A stretch of 33,399 nucleotides of DNA from Pseudomonadota bacterium. Lineage in GTDB: Bacteria; Pseudomonadota; Alphaproteobacteria; Rhizobiales; Beijerinckiaceae. This document shows positions 7,230 through 14,038 of the stretch, one piece after another. Under the pieces are notes generated by a model, which was given only the letters and a program-made list of their open reading frames with translations, ran no database searches and was not told the origin of the DNA. Position 1 is the stretch's first letter, and every line of letters starts with the position of its first letter. The DNA lies in assembly GCA_023386155.1 (NCBI GenBank), contig JAEWKH010000009.1, positions 1-33,399 on the forward strand, read 5' to 3'. The position numbers and the translations under genes were made by a program.

Positions 7230-8567
7230 ATGGAAACGCGCGCGAACTATGCCTTGATCGGCCTCTTTACCCTGGCGGTGATCGCAGCCGCCTTCGGCTT
7301 CGTCTACTGGTTCTCCGGTGGCGAGCGGGGGCAGGCTCGCCAGAGCATACGGATCGTGTTCTCCGGTTCGGTGGCAGGCCTGTCACAAGGGTCGAGCGTG
7401 TCCTTCAACGGCCTGCGCGTGGGCGACGTGACGAGCCTCGACCTCCTGCCGGAGGATCCCCGCCGCGTGGTCGCCATCGCGTCCGTCAACAGCAACACCC
7501 CGATCCGGTCCGACACGCGCGCCCGGCTGGAATACCAGGGCCTGACCGGCGTGGCGAATGTCGGCCTGTCCGGCGGCGAGGCGGGCGCCCCGCCGCTCGT
7601 GGCCGGTCCGGGCCAGCCCATGCCGACGATCTTCGCCGACCGGTCCGACTTCCAGGACCTGATCGAGACGGCGCGCAACATCGCCCGCCGGGCCGACGAC
7701 GTGCTCGAGCGGGTCGGGCGGGTCGTCAGCGACAACGAGGGCGCCATCAGCCGGACGATCCAGAACGTGGAGCGCTTCTCCCAGGCCCTGGGCGAGAACG
7801 CCGATGGCATCGACCGCTTCCTGGCCCAGATCGGCCAGGCGGCCGAGAAGGTCGGGCCTCTCGCCGAGAAGCTCGAGACCCTGGCGGCGAACGTCGACGA
7901 GGTGGTGCGCTCCGTCGACCGCCAGCGGGTCGCCCGAATCGTCGAGAACGTGGACAACTTCACCGCCGCCCTGGGCGAGAACCGCCAGGTGGTGAGCGAC
8001 GCCCTCAAGGACGCGGCGAGCCTGGTCGACCGGCTCAACGAGACCGCGCCGAAGCTCGATTCGGCCGTGGCCGAGATCGCGGCCATCACCAAGGCCGTGG
8101 ACCCGGCCAAGATCGGCCGCACGGTCGACAATGTGGACACCTTCACCCAGACCCTGAGCCGCCGCAGCCCGGACATCGACAAGGCCATCCAGGAGGCGCG
8201 CTCGATCACCGAAAAGCTCAACAGGTCAGCGGACAAGATCGACGCCGTGCTGGCCGGAGCCGAGAAGTTCCTCGGTTCGGCTTCCGGAGAGGCCGGGAAG
8301 GGGGCTTTCGACGAGATCCGCGCGGCGGCCGTGGCCGTGCGCGAGCTTGCGAACGATCTGAACTCCCGGACCGAAGGCATTCAAGGCATCCTCGGCGGCG
8401 TCAACCGCTTCACGGAATCGGGCCTGCGGGAATACGAGGCCCTGGCCGTGGAGGGCCGCAAGACCCTGGGCGACATCAGCCGTGCGGTCCGAAGCATCGA
8501 ACGTAATCCACAGCAGTTTCTTTTCGGTGGTCGTTCGAATCTCCCCGAGTATAGTGGACGCCGTTAA
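7230..8567 (+). CDS. mlaD: MlaD/MCE-domain lipid-binding protein with long helical tail
   Basis: 445 residues. It has a single N-terminal membrane anchor (residues about 7-28), then one MCE domain (about 40-120, with GLSQGSSVSFNGLRVGDVTSLDL and ARLEYQGLTGVANVGLSGG), then about 290 residues of alpha-helical periplasmic tail. The tail contains three tandem 61-residue repeats (bases 7752-8300). The MCE domain places it as the substrate-binding, periplasm-spanning partner of MlaE/MlaF. E. coli MlaD is much shorter (about 180 residues); this longer form is usual in alphaproteobacteria and may bridge towards the outer membrane. ATG 7230 is preceded by AAGGAAG. Direction of lipid transport and exact lipid are not shown by sequence. 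Confidence 0.92.
   Translation: METRANYALIGLFTLAVIAAAFGFVYWFSGGERGQARQSIRIVFSGSVAGLSQGSSVSFNGLRVGDVTSLDLLPEDPRRVVAIASVNSNTPIRSDTRARLEYQGLTGVANVGLSGGEAGAPPLVAGPGQPMPTIFADRSDFQDLIETARNIARRADDVLERVGRVVSDNEGAISRTIQNVERFSQALGENADGIDRFLAQIGQAAEKVGPLAEKLETLAANVDEVVRSVDRQRVARIVENVDNFTAALGENRQVVSDALKDAASLVDRLNETAPKLDSAVAEIAAITKAVDPAKIGRTVDNVDTFTQTLSRRSPDIDKAIQEARSITEKLNRSADKIDAVLAGAEKFLGSASGEAGKGAFDEIRAAAVAVRELANDLNSRTEGIQGILGGVNRFTESGLREYEALAVEGRKTLGDISRAVRSIERNPQQFLFGGRSNLPEYSGRR
7752..8300 (+). repeat. Three 61-residue tandem repeats in the MlaD tail
   Basis: Three units of 183 bases each begin at 7752, 7935 and 8118, with leading residues RTIQNVERFSQALGEN, RIVENVDNFTAALGEN and RTVDNVDTFTQTLSRR. 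The identical spacing shows in-frame duplication of a helical module. The third unit is the most diverged. Confidence 0.8.
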
Positions 8568-8576
8568 GTAACCTTT

Positions 8577-9266
8577 ATGCGTGGACCCTCCGTGTTGCCC
8601 CCCTTGAAAGATCGAGCCTGCCTGCTCCGAAGCCTCGCTCCGGCGCTGGTTCTGGCCGCCCTGGCCGGCGCCTGCTCGTCGGGGCCGGCGCCCGCCACCT
8701 TCGATCTTTCGGCGCCGACGTCCCGGATCCGGGGGGCTGCCGGCGTCCAGATCCTGGTCAACGAGCCTGCGGCCCTGCAGGCCCTTTCCACCCAGCAGAT
8801 CCTGGTGAAGGATGCCAGCGGCTCCGTGTCGTTCATCGGAGGAGGGCAGTGGGCCGACAACCTGCCGCGCCTGATCCAGACCCGTCTGATCAACACCTTC
8901 GAGAATTCCTCGCAACTTCGGGGCGTGTCCCGCCCGAGCAGCGGCGCCGTGGCCGACATTCAGCTCATCTCCGAGCTGCGCCGGTTCGAGATCGCGACCC
9001 CTGACAACCAGGCGGTCGCCGAGATCTCGGTGAAGATCGTCAGCGATCAAAACGGCCGTATCGTGAACGGCCGCATCTTCCGCGCCAGCGTTCCTACCAT
9101 CGCCGTGGACGCGCCGAACGCCGCCCGCGCGCTCGACGAGGCCCTGTCGGTCGTGATGCTCGACATCGTGCGCTGGGTGAGCGCAAGCCATCTGCCGCGG
9201 CGCGAGGAGCCGGGCGATGTGGGCAGCCAGTCGCAGGCTCCCGGCAAGGAACAGGCCCCGACCTGA
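8577..9266 (+). CDS. ABC-type transport auxiliary lipoprotein (PqiC/LetC-like)
   Basis: 229 residues. A hydrophobic stretch ends in the lipobox LAGAC with the lipidated Cys at residue 33. The mature part has the pattern of the ABC_trans_aux family (PF03886; PqiC in E. coli): a beta-strand-rich domain with VQILVNEPAALQALSTQQILVKD, then QWADNLPRLIQTRLINTFENS. It is expected to be anchored in the outer membrane and to receive or pass lipids from the MCE protein. It is the last gene of the mla operon, nine bases after mlaD, and is followed by a terminator. The ribosome binding site is weak. The C-terminus is a polar low-complexity tail. Confidence 0.87.
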   Translation: MRGPSVLPPLKDRACLLRSLAPALVLAALAGACSSGPAPATFDLSAPTSRIRGAAGVQILVNEPAALQALSTQQILVKDASGSVSFIGGGQWADNLPRLIQTRLINTFENSSQLRGVSRPSSGAVADIQLISELRRFEIATPDNQAVAEISVKIVSDQNGRIVNGRIFRASVPTIAVDAPNAARALDEALSVVMLDIVRWVSASHLPRREEPGDVGSQSQAPGKEQAPT

Positions 9267-9288
9267 CGGGCCACGGTCGCCGTTCAAT

Positions 9289-9330
9289 AAAAAAGGCTCC
9301 GAGTGGTTCGAAGCCTTTTTGTTTGGTTTT
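9289..9330 (+). terminator. Rho-independent terminator of the mla operon
   Basis: AAAAAAGGCT (from 9289) pairs with AGCCTTTTT (9312-9320) around a short loop, followed by a T-rich run (GTTTGGTTTT). It can act in both directions, since the convergent small lipoprotein gene ends at 9410. Confidence 0.85.
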
Positions 9331-9409
9331 AGGCGCTCCCTCGGGCCGAGAAAGCATCTCAGCTTCGAGGGGTGAGCCGTTTCGCCGAACCTGAATGCGC
9401 CGGCTTTCA

Positions 9410-9748
9410 TCACTGTGCAGGGGGCGAACCGTCCGGGGAGGCTGAGTTCGACGTCGGGAGCTGAATCGACAAGGATGTCGGAGCCGCGCTGGAAGGGCCA
9501 GCGAGATATCGCTTCGTCACCTTGTCCACCCGTTGGCCGTTTCCGGTGATGCGGGTGTCCGCGGAGGCGCGGGGCCAGGGATCGTCGATATGCACGACCT
9601 TGTTGTGTGCGATCGCATCTCCGGCGGATGCCGTGATCGTGTCGCTGCGCTTGACGTAGTCCGCGCATGCGCCGAGAGCGAGCACCGGCAGGAGACCGGC
9701 CCAGGCGACGAGGGAGAACTTAAGGCTTGACGATTTTCTTAGGGGCAT
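9410..9748 (-). CDS. Small lipoprotein co-transcribed with cpaC
   Basis: 112 residues. It has an N-terminal positive region, a hydrophobic stretch and the lipobox LALGAC (Cys at about residue 28). The mature part contains DTITASAGDAIAHNKVVHIDDPWPR, which resembles small lipoproteins I recall next to cpaC in rhizobial pilus clusters (pattern AGDA..N..DPWPR). It overlaps the end of cpaC by 29 bases in another frame, a sign of translational coupling. The Ser/Pro-rich C-terminus looks disordered. It is not a normal CpaD (about 200 residues with a different motif), but it may play a pilotin-like or CpaD-like role at the secretin; that is inference. Confidence 0.75.
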   Translation of the reverse strand: MPLRKSSSLKFSLVAWAGLLPVLALGACADYVKRSDTITASAGDAIAHNKVVHIDDPWPRASADTRITGNGQRVDKVTKRYLAGPSSAAPTSLSIQLPTSNSASPDGSPPAQ

Positions 9749-11207
9749 TGGCCTTCTCCGGCTTCAGGTTGACGATATGCCCGTAGGGCCCGGCGACGCC
9801 CGTTCCCTCGACAAAGCGGCGTCGCATGTCGTTGCTGACCTCCAGGTTTCCGAGCAGGAAGAACTCCGCATCGTTGCTGGGTTTCGCGTTGTCGAGCGGG
9901 GTGCGCAAGGGCTGCCCTGGCCTACCAGGACGGACCAGGTGCGGCGTCACGATGATGACGAGATCGGTCTCCTCCTCCTGGAAGGATGAGGACCTGAACA
10001 GGACACCAAGGACGGGCAATTGCCCGAGCCACGGAAGCTGATCCTGGTTTTTTGTATGAACGCTTTGGAGCAGTCCGGCCATGGCGAAACTCTGTCCATC
10101 ACGCACCTCGATCGTCGTGCTGGCCCGACGCGTGATGAAGGCTGGAATTTCGGTGAAGGTCGTGCGGATCGTGGTGTTCGCATCGACCTGGCTGACCTCC
10201 GGTTCGAGCTTCAGGTTGATCGTGCCGTTGTCGAGGACGGTCGGCGTGAAATTGAGCCGGACGCCGTATTCCTTGAATTCGAGTGAGATGTCGCCCCCTC
10301 TGTCGGAAACCGGAATCGGTATTTCGCCACCAACCAAAAAGCTAGCCTTCTCTCCGGAAAGCGCCGTGAGGTTGGGCTCTGCTAGCCGCCGCCCGAGGCC
10401 TTTCTCCTCGAGAGCCTGGATGAGGACATCGGCGGTAAATCCTCCGCCGAGAATCTGAGCGACCATCGTACCAAACGGCGTGTTGCCTGACGGCAAATTC
10501 GCGAAGGGACGGAGCCCGCTCTGATCGGCGGCCGTGCCGGATGAAATGCGGGTCCCATTCGGGCCGTTTCCCCTGCCGAACCAACTGATGCCGAGCTCTC
10601 TCCCTGCATTGCGGTTTGCTTCGACAATGCGAACCTCGAGCAGGACTTGCTGTCCACCGGTCACGCTCATGGCGTTGATGACTGGCGCGGAACTGTACTG
10701 CTTGGCGATTTCGAGGACCTTGTGCTGGGTGACACCATCGGGAACCGCTCCGCTCAGGCGGATGCGCCCATTGATTGTCTCGACGCGGACCTTGGCCTGG
10801 GGAACGGCATTCTGGATCGTTTCCCGCAAATCCGTCACATCGCCGCCGCCGACCTCGACATCGATCAGGCCGAGAAGCGTATCCTTCGCGCCGTAAACTG
10901 CCACATTGGTGCGGCCCTCGGCCTTGCCCAGGATGTAGAAGGTCGTGTCGGTGAGCGGAACGGCCGTTGCAATTCGCGGATCGCCGACGACCAGGCGGCT
11001 CACATTCGCGCTCGTGATCGCGTTCACGAACTTGCCCTGCGGGACCTGGACCTCCTCCGGCACGCCGGCCTGGAACCTGAGAAGGCGATCCTGAGACCGG
11101 GCCTGGGGCACCCACCCGCCATTCAAGGATAAGAAGGTGCCCAACGCGAGAACAGCCCAGATTTTGGCTGGCCTGAAGCGGCGTGTGAAGCAACATTGTG
11201 TTTGCAT
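9720..11207 (-). CDS. cpaC: CpaC/RcpA outer-membrane secretin of the Tad pilus
   Basis: 495 residues. There is a signal peptide (about 1-39, ending near QARSQ), the N-terminal pilus-assembly domain (QVPQGKFVNAITSANVSRLVVGDPRIATAVPLTDTTFYILGKAEG), a BON-like segment (about 115-170, VRVETINGRIRLSGAVPDG) and a secretin domain (about 250-435, with GGEIPIPVS, GVRLNFTPTVLDNGTINLKLEPEVSQVD and VIIVTPHLVRP). It forms the outer-membrane channel for the Flp pilus. In most Tad loci cpaC lies between cpaB and cpaD/cpaE; here it is inverted and upstream of the pilin, with the small lipoprotein as its partner. The gene is divergent from the TPR lipoprotein with a 373-base gap. Confidence 0.95.
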   Translation of the reverse strand: MQTQCCFTRRFRPAKIWAVLALGTFLSLNGGWVPQARSQDRLLRFQAGVPEEVQVPQGKFVNAITSANVSRLVVGDPRIATAVPLTDTTFYILGKAEGRTNVAVYGAKDTLLGLIDVEVGGGDVTDLRETIQNAVPQAKVRVETINGRIRLSGAVPDGVTQHKVLEIAKQYSSAPVINAMSVTGGQQVLLEVRIVEANRNAGRELGISWFGRGNGPNGTRISSGTAADQSGLRPFANLPSGNTPFGTMVAQILGGGFTADVLIQALEEKGLGRRLAEPNLTALSGEKASFLVGGEIPIPVSDRGGDISLEFKEYGVRLNFTPTVLDNGTINLKLEPEVSQVDANTTIRTTFTEIPAFITRRASTTIEVRDGQSFAMAGLLQSVHTKNQDQLPWLGQLPVLGVLFRSSSFQEEETDLVIIVTPHLVRPGRPGQPLRTPLDNAKPSNDAEFFLLGNLEVSNDMRRRFVEGTGVAGPYGHIVNLKPEKANAPKKIVKP

Positions 11208-11580
11208 GTCGGGTACCAGTCCCCTGTTGATGTACTCACGTCTGTTGCACGTCTCTTATGCGTTGCACTCGATCAGAAGCGCCGCCGTTAGACCTGCGAT
11301 ATTCCACTGTCGGAGGGTCGCTGATGGGAACGGGATTTCCGACCGCGATCATGACAGATTGAGTTTTTGTAACGATATACAGTAAAGAAGCGGTTAAGCC
11401 TGAGATATGGTTTCCTCGGCCCTAAAGCAGGGCGCGGATGCTTTGTCCTGCGGGCTGGGGCGCGCTTGCAGCTAAGAAAAAATTAACCATGACGAACCAT
11501 AACAACATAACGAATCGATGAGCCCTGGCGCCACACATCCACGAGCTCATCACAGAAAAGACCGAAGCGGGGTATCGAGG
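11208..11580. other. Divergent promoter region between cpaC and TPR lipoprotein
   Basis: No credible gene is present. The region is clearly more AT-rich than the left flank and must carry the promoters of both pilus transcripts. I see a CtrA-like site, TTAACCATGACGAAC at 11483-11497, with one mismatch in the second TTAA half. I could not assign convincing -35/-10 pairs. Confidence 0.4.
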
Positions 11581-12096
11581 ATGATGAACGCAAATAGGAA
11601 GCCGGCAGCGCATCTCGCCATGCTGCTCATTCTGCTGCTTCCAGCCTGCAACAGCGTCGACAGCACATCGAGCTGGGGCAATCCCCTGACGCCGATCGAG
11701 TTGCCGGATCATGTCGATCCATATCCCGACAACCAGGTTCTGCAGGTCGCACAGGCGCAATTCGCGCAAGGCAACTTTGGGCATGCAGCCCGATATTACG
11801 AGCGTGCGGTCGAAATCGCGCCTCAGAGCGGCGAGGCATGGCTCGGGCTTGCGGCATCATACGATCAGGTGCGGCGCTTCGATCTGGCCGATCGCGCTTA
11901 TCGCGAGGCAGGGAAATATCTCGGCCACAGAGCCGAGTATTACAACGGCATAGGATATTCCTACATGCTTCGCGGCGAACTGGCGAAGGCGCAGAGCCAG
12001 TTCCTGAAGGCGCAGGAATTGGACCCGTCCAATCCAACGATCAACAACAACCTGCAGATGCTGCGCGACGCTCTGGCCCAGGCCAGGCAGGGCTGA
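11581..12096 (+). CDS. TPR-repeat lipoprotein, TadD-like pilus assembly protein
   Basis: 171 residues from ATG 11581 (a second ATG at 11584 has GAGG at better spacing). The lipobox LLPAC puts the lipid on Cys 23. Residues about 55-165 form three tetratricopeptide repeats (AQAQFAQGNFGHAARYYERAVEIAP, then AYREAGKYLGHRAEYYNGIGYSYM, then AKAQSQFLKAQELDPSNP). TadD-type TPR lipoproteins are needed for secretin assembly or stability in Tad systems, a role like a pilotin. It is the first rightward gene of the pilus locus, upstream of the pilin. Confidence 0.85.
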   Translation: MMNANRKPAAHLAMLLILLLPACNSVDSTSSWGNPLTPIELPDHVDPYPDNQVLQVAQAQFAQGNFGHAARYYERAVEIAPQSGEAWLGLAASYDQVRRFDLADRAYREAGKYLGHRAEYYNGIGYSYMLRGELAKAQSQFLKAQELDPSNPTINNNLQMLRDALAQARQG

Positions 12097-12469
12097 TGTC
12101 TCTCAAGGTGCCTTACAAAGGGTGAAAGCCTGAACCTGAAAGCTGGTGAGGCGCCTGACCAACACCACGCCGCCTCCATGTCGGGCAGCTTCATTTCCGA
12201 GCCGGCGCATCCTTGCGGGGTCACGATCAGCGAGAACGATACTTCGCTTAACAGATCAAGGCAGGGAGACGCCTCGCATCGGCCATTCGGTTGAGGCCGG
12301 ACCTTGGTGAAGCTTAGACCATCAGGCCGAATAGACTCAATATACGTTATTGCATTTAATCAACCGTGACAGGCCAGGGGGGCGGTCAACGGAAATACCC
12401 AAACCCCGGACCTGCATAAGCAAACTACCGGTTGGTAGTTATCGATTACTCAGGTTGGGGAATAAAACC
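12097..12469. other. Non-coding leader upstream of the pilin gene
   Basis: There is no convincing gene in these 373 bases. The region contains the perfect inverted repeat AACTACC (12423-12429) / GGTAGTT (12434-12440), 30 bases before the pilin ATG, and must contain the pilin promoter, which I could not place with confidence. Confidence 0.4.
12423..12440. promoter_or_regulatory. Inverted repeat in the pilin leader
   Basis: Arms AACTACC and GGTAGTT match exactly around GGTT. The site sits between the presumed promoter and the GGGG ribosome binding site (12457-12460) of the pilin gene. It could be an operator or an mRNA 5' hairpin that stabilises the pilin message. Confidence 0.4.
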
Positions 12470-12637
12470 ATGAAATCTCTTCTTGCTCGCTTCGTTAAGG
12501 ACGAATCCGGCGCCACCGCCATCGAGTATGGCCTGATTGCCGCTATCATCTCTCTGGTTGTTGCGCAGGCTGGTCCTCCGGTCGCTGCTGCTCTCACTGC
12601 CAACTTCCAGAGCATCGCAACTGGGTTGAACCCGTAA
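12470..12637 (+). CDS. pilA: Flp-family type IVc pilin (major pilin)
   Basis: 55 residues. It has a short basic leader ending in SG (residues 13-14), then ATAIEYGLIAAIISLVV. The prepilin peptidase site is after G14, with Glu at +5 and Tyr at +6 of the mature protein, the signature of Flp pilins. The mature subunit is 41 residues: a hydrophobic helix and a small C-terminal tail. The start is ATG 12470, nine bases after GGGG. It is the only pilin in the window, so it is the likely main subunit of the pilus made by this locus. It is processed by CpaA, whose gene follows at 12730. Confidence 0.95.
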   Translation: MKSLLARFVKDESGATAIEYGLIAAIISLVVAQAGPPVAAALTANFQSIATGLNP

Positions 12638-12648
12638 TACCAGCAGAA

Positions 12649-12683
12649 GCATGAAGCGGGGGATCGCCTCCTCCGCTTCATGC
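12649..12683 (+). terminator. Hairpin after the pilin gene
   Basis: GCATGAAGCGG (12649-12659) pairs exactly with CCGCTTCATGC (12673-12683). No T run follows, so it is more likely a partial terminator or an mRNA 3'-end stabiliser that lets pilin transcripts outnumber those of the assembly genes. Confidence 0.6.
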
Positions 12684-12729
12684 GACAGGTCCGACTAAGT
12701 CAGCGTCAGCTTCGACTACAGAGGCCGTC

Positions 12730-13245
12730 ATGATCATCTCGATTTCAACAGCGTTCATTGGCAGCATCTGCCTTGCTGCGGCTGCAATCTGGGCAGGCGT
12801 CATGGATCTCACGACAATGAGGATCCGCAACGAAATCGTCATATTTCTCTTCGCGGCTTATGCTGCACTCGCACCTCTCGCAGGCTTCAATATTGGATCC
12901 ATTGCCGTCAGCTTTCTGGCTGCACTTGCTGTCATGATCGCCCTGTTTGTTTTCTTCAGCTTTGGCTGGGTCGGTGGGGGCGATGCGAAGCTCATAGCGG
13001 TCATTGCCCTTTGGCTCGGGGCTGATCAGACGCTTGCATACCTTGTCACCACGACCATCCTTGGCGGCCTTTTCACCTTCGGCATCCTCGTGTTTCGAAC
13101 AATGCCGCTGCCAGTCTTCCTTGTCGAGATTCCCTGGGTCGCGAGACTGCACTCTCTTGAAAAGAAGATTCCCTATGGGGTCGCGATTGCAGCGAGCGCA
13201 CTACTGATCCTGCCGGAGACACCTTGGATGACGGGCCTGTTCTAA
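12730..13245 (+). CDS. cpaA: CpaA/TadV prepilin peptidase (A24 family)
   Basis: 171 residues with about five or six membrane segments. The two catalytic aspartates are present: D26 in MDLTTMRIRN and D84 in VGGGDAKL (the GxGD motif). The protein is the short Tad-type form lacking the N-methyltransferase domain of PilD. It cleaves the leader of the Flp pilin and of the TadE-like pseudopilins encoded nearby. It starts at ATG 12730 after the pilin hairpin and precedes cpaB by 34 bases. Confidence 0.94.
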   Translation: MIISISTAFIGSICLAAAAIWAGVMDLTTMRIRNEIVIFLFAAYAALAPLAGFNIGSIAVSFLAALAVMIALFVFFSFGWVGGGDAKLIAVIALWLGADQTLAYLVTTTILGGLFTFGILVFRTMPLPVFLVEIPWVARLHSLEKKIPYGVAIAASALLILPETPWMTGLF

Positions 13246-13279
13246 GCATGACCGTTCCATAATCAGCGAGGTTTTCGAG

Positions 13280-14038
13280 ATGCTCCGTATCATAATTCTA
13301 TCCGTCGCGCTCACAGCCGGTGGCGCTTGTGCCTGGCTGCTGATGGTCGCCAAGCCGCAGCCGGAGGCTGTTGTTGCTCAGACGAACATGACTGAGGTTC
13401 TCGTCGCCTCTGCAGATCTTGTTCCTGGTCAGGTCATAGGTGAGAAGGATTTGCGTTGGCAGCTGTGGCCTGGCGAGGCGGTCAGTTCTGTCTATGTTAG
13501 CCGTGCGAGTAAGCCCGATGCAGCGGCATCGCTAAAAGGGATGATGGTTCGCGCTCGCGTTGTCTCAGGTGAGCCGATCATGGAAGACAAGCTGACGCGT
13601 TCCTCGGCTGGAATCCTGGCCTCAATGTTGCCGCCAGGCAAGCGAGCCGTTGCTATCCGTGTCTCGGCGGAAAGCGCAGCAGGTGGATTCATTCTGCCCA
13701 ATGACAAGGTGGATGTCATTCAGACCGTCACGCAAGTCAGTGCGCAGGGCCAAGCGGAAAATCTCGGCAAGACGATTTTGACGAACATCCGTGTTCTCGC
13801 CATCGACCAAAAAGCCGACGACGCAAGGGGCAATGCAGCTGTTGTGGGGAAAACCGCAACGCTGGAGCTCAATGCGGAACAGGCGGAAACCATTGCGATC
13901 GCTCAGGCGACGGGCACTCTATTTCTGTCGCTCCGATCTGCGTCGGAGACCGATGAGGCTCCTGCCGTCAAGCGCGCGAACGGGGCGTCTATCCAGGTCT
14001 ATCTGGGCGATAGCAGCGAGAAGGTGAGGATTCAGTAA
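13280..14038 (+). CDS. cpaB: CpaB/RcpC pilus assembly protein
   Basis: 252 residues. An N-terminal membrane anchor (about 4-23) is followed by an SAF domain (about 42-110: VLVASADLVPGQVIGEKDLRWQLWP), then the RcpC/CpaB domain (GKRAVAIRVSAESAAGGFILPNDKVDVI). It is a periplasmic protein that works with the secretin CpaC; SAF domains may bind peptidoglycan or sugars. Its stop overlaps the cpaE start by one base (TAATG). Confidence 0.93.
   Translation: MLRIIILSVALTAGGACAWLLMVAKPQPEAVVAQTNMTEVLVASADLVPGQVIGEKDLRWQLWPGEAVSSVYVSRASKPDAAASLKGMMVRARVVSGEPIMEDKLTRSSAGILASMLPPGKRAVAIRVSAESAAGGFILPNDKVDVIQTVTQVSAQGQAENLGKTILTNIRVLAIDQKADDARGNAAVVGKTATLELNAEQAETIAIAQATGTLFLSLRSASETDEAPAVKRANGASIQVYLGDSSEKVRIQ

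Noticed and set aside
8226..9668. Minus-strand open frame of 480 codons over the end of mlaD and the lipoprotein gene
   Set aside because: It crosses a terminator and is opposite two well-supported genes, and the translation shows no family features.
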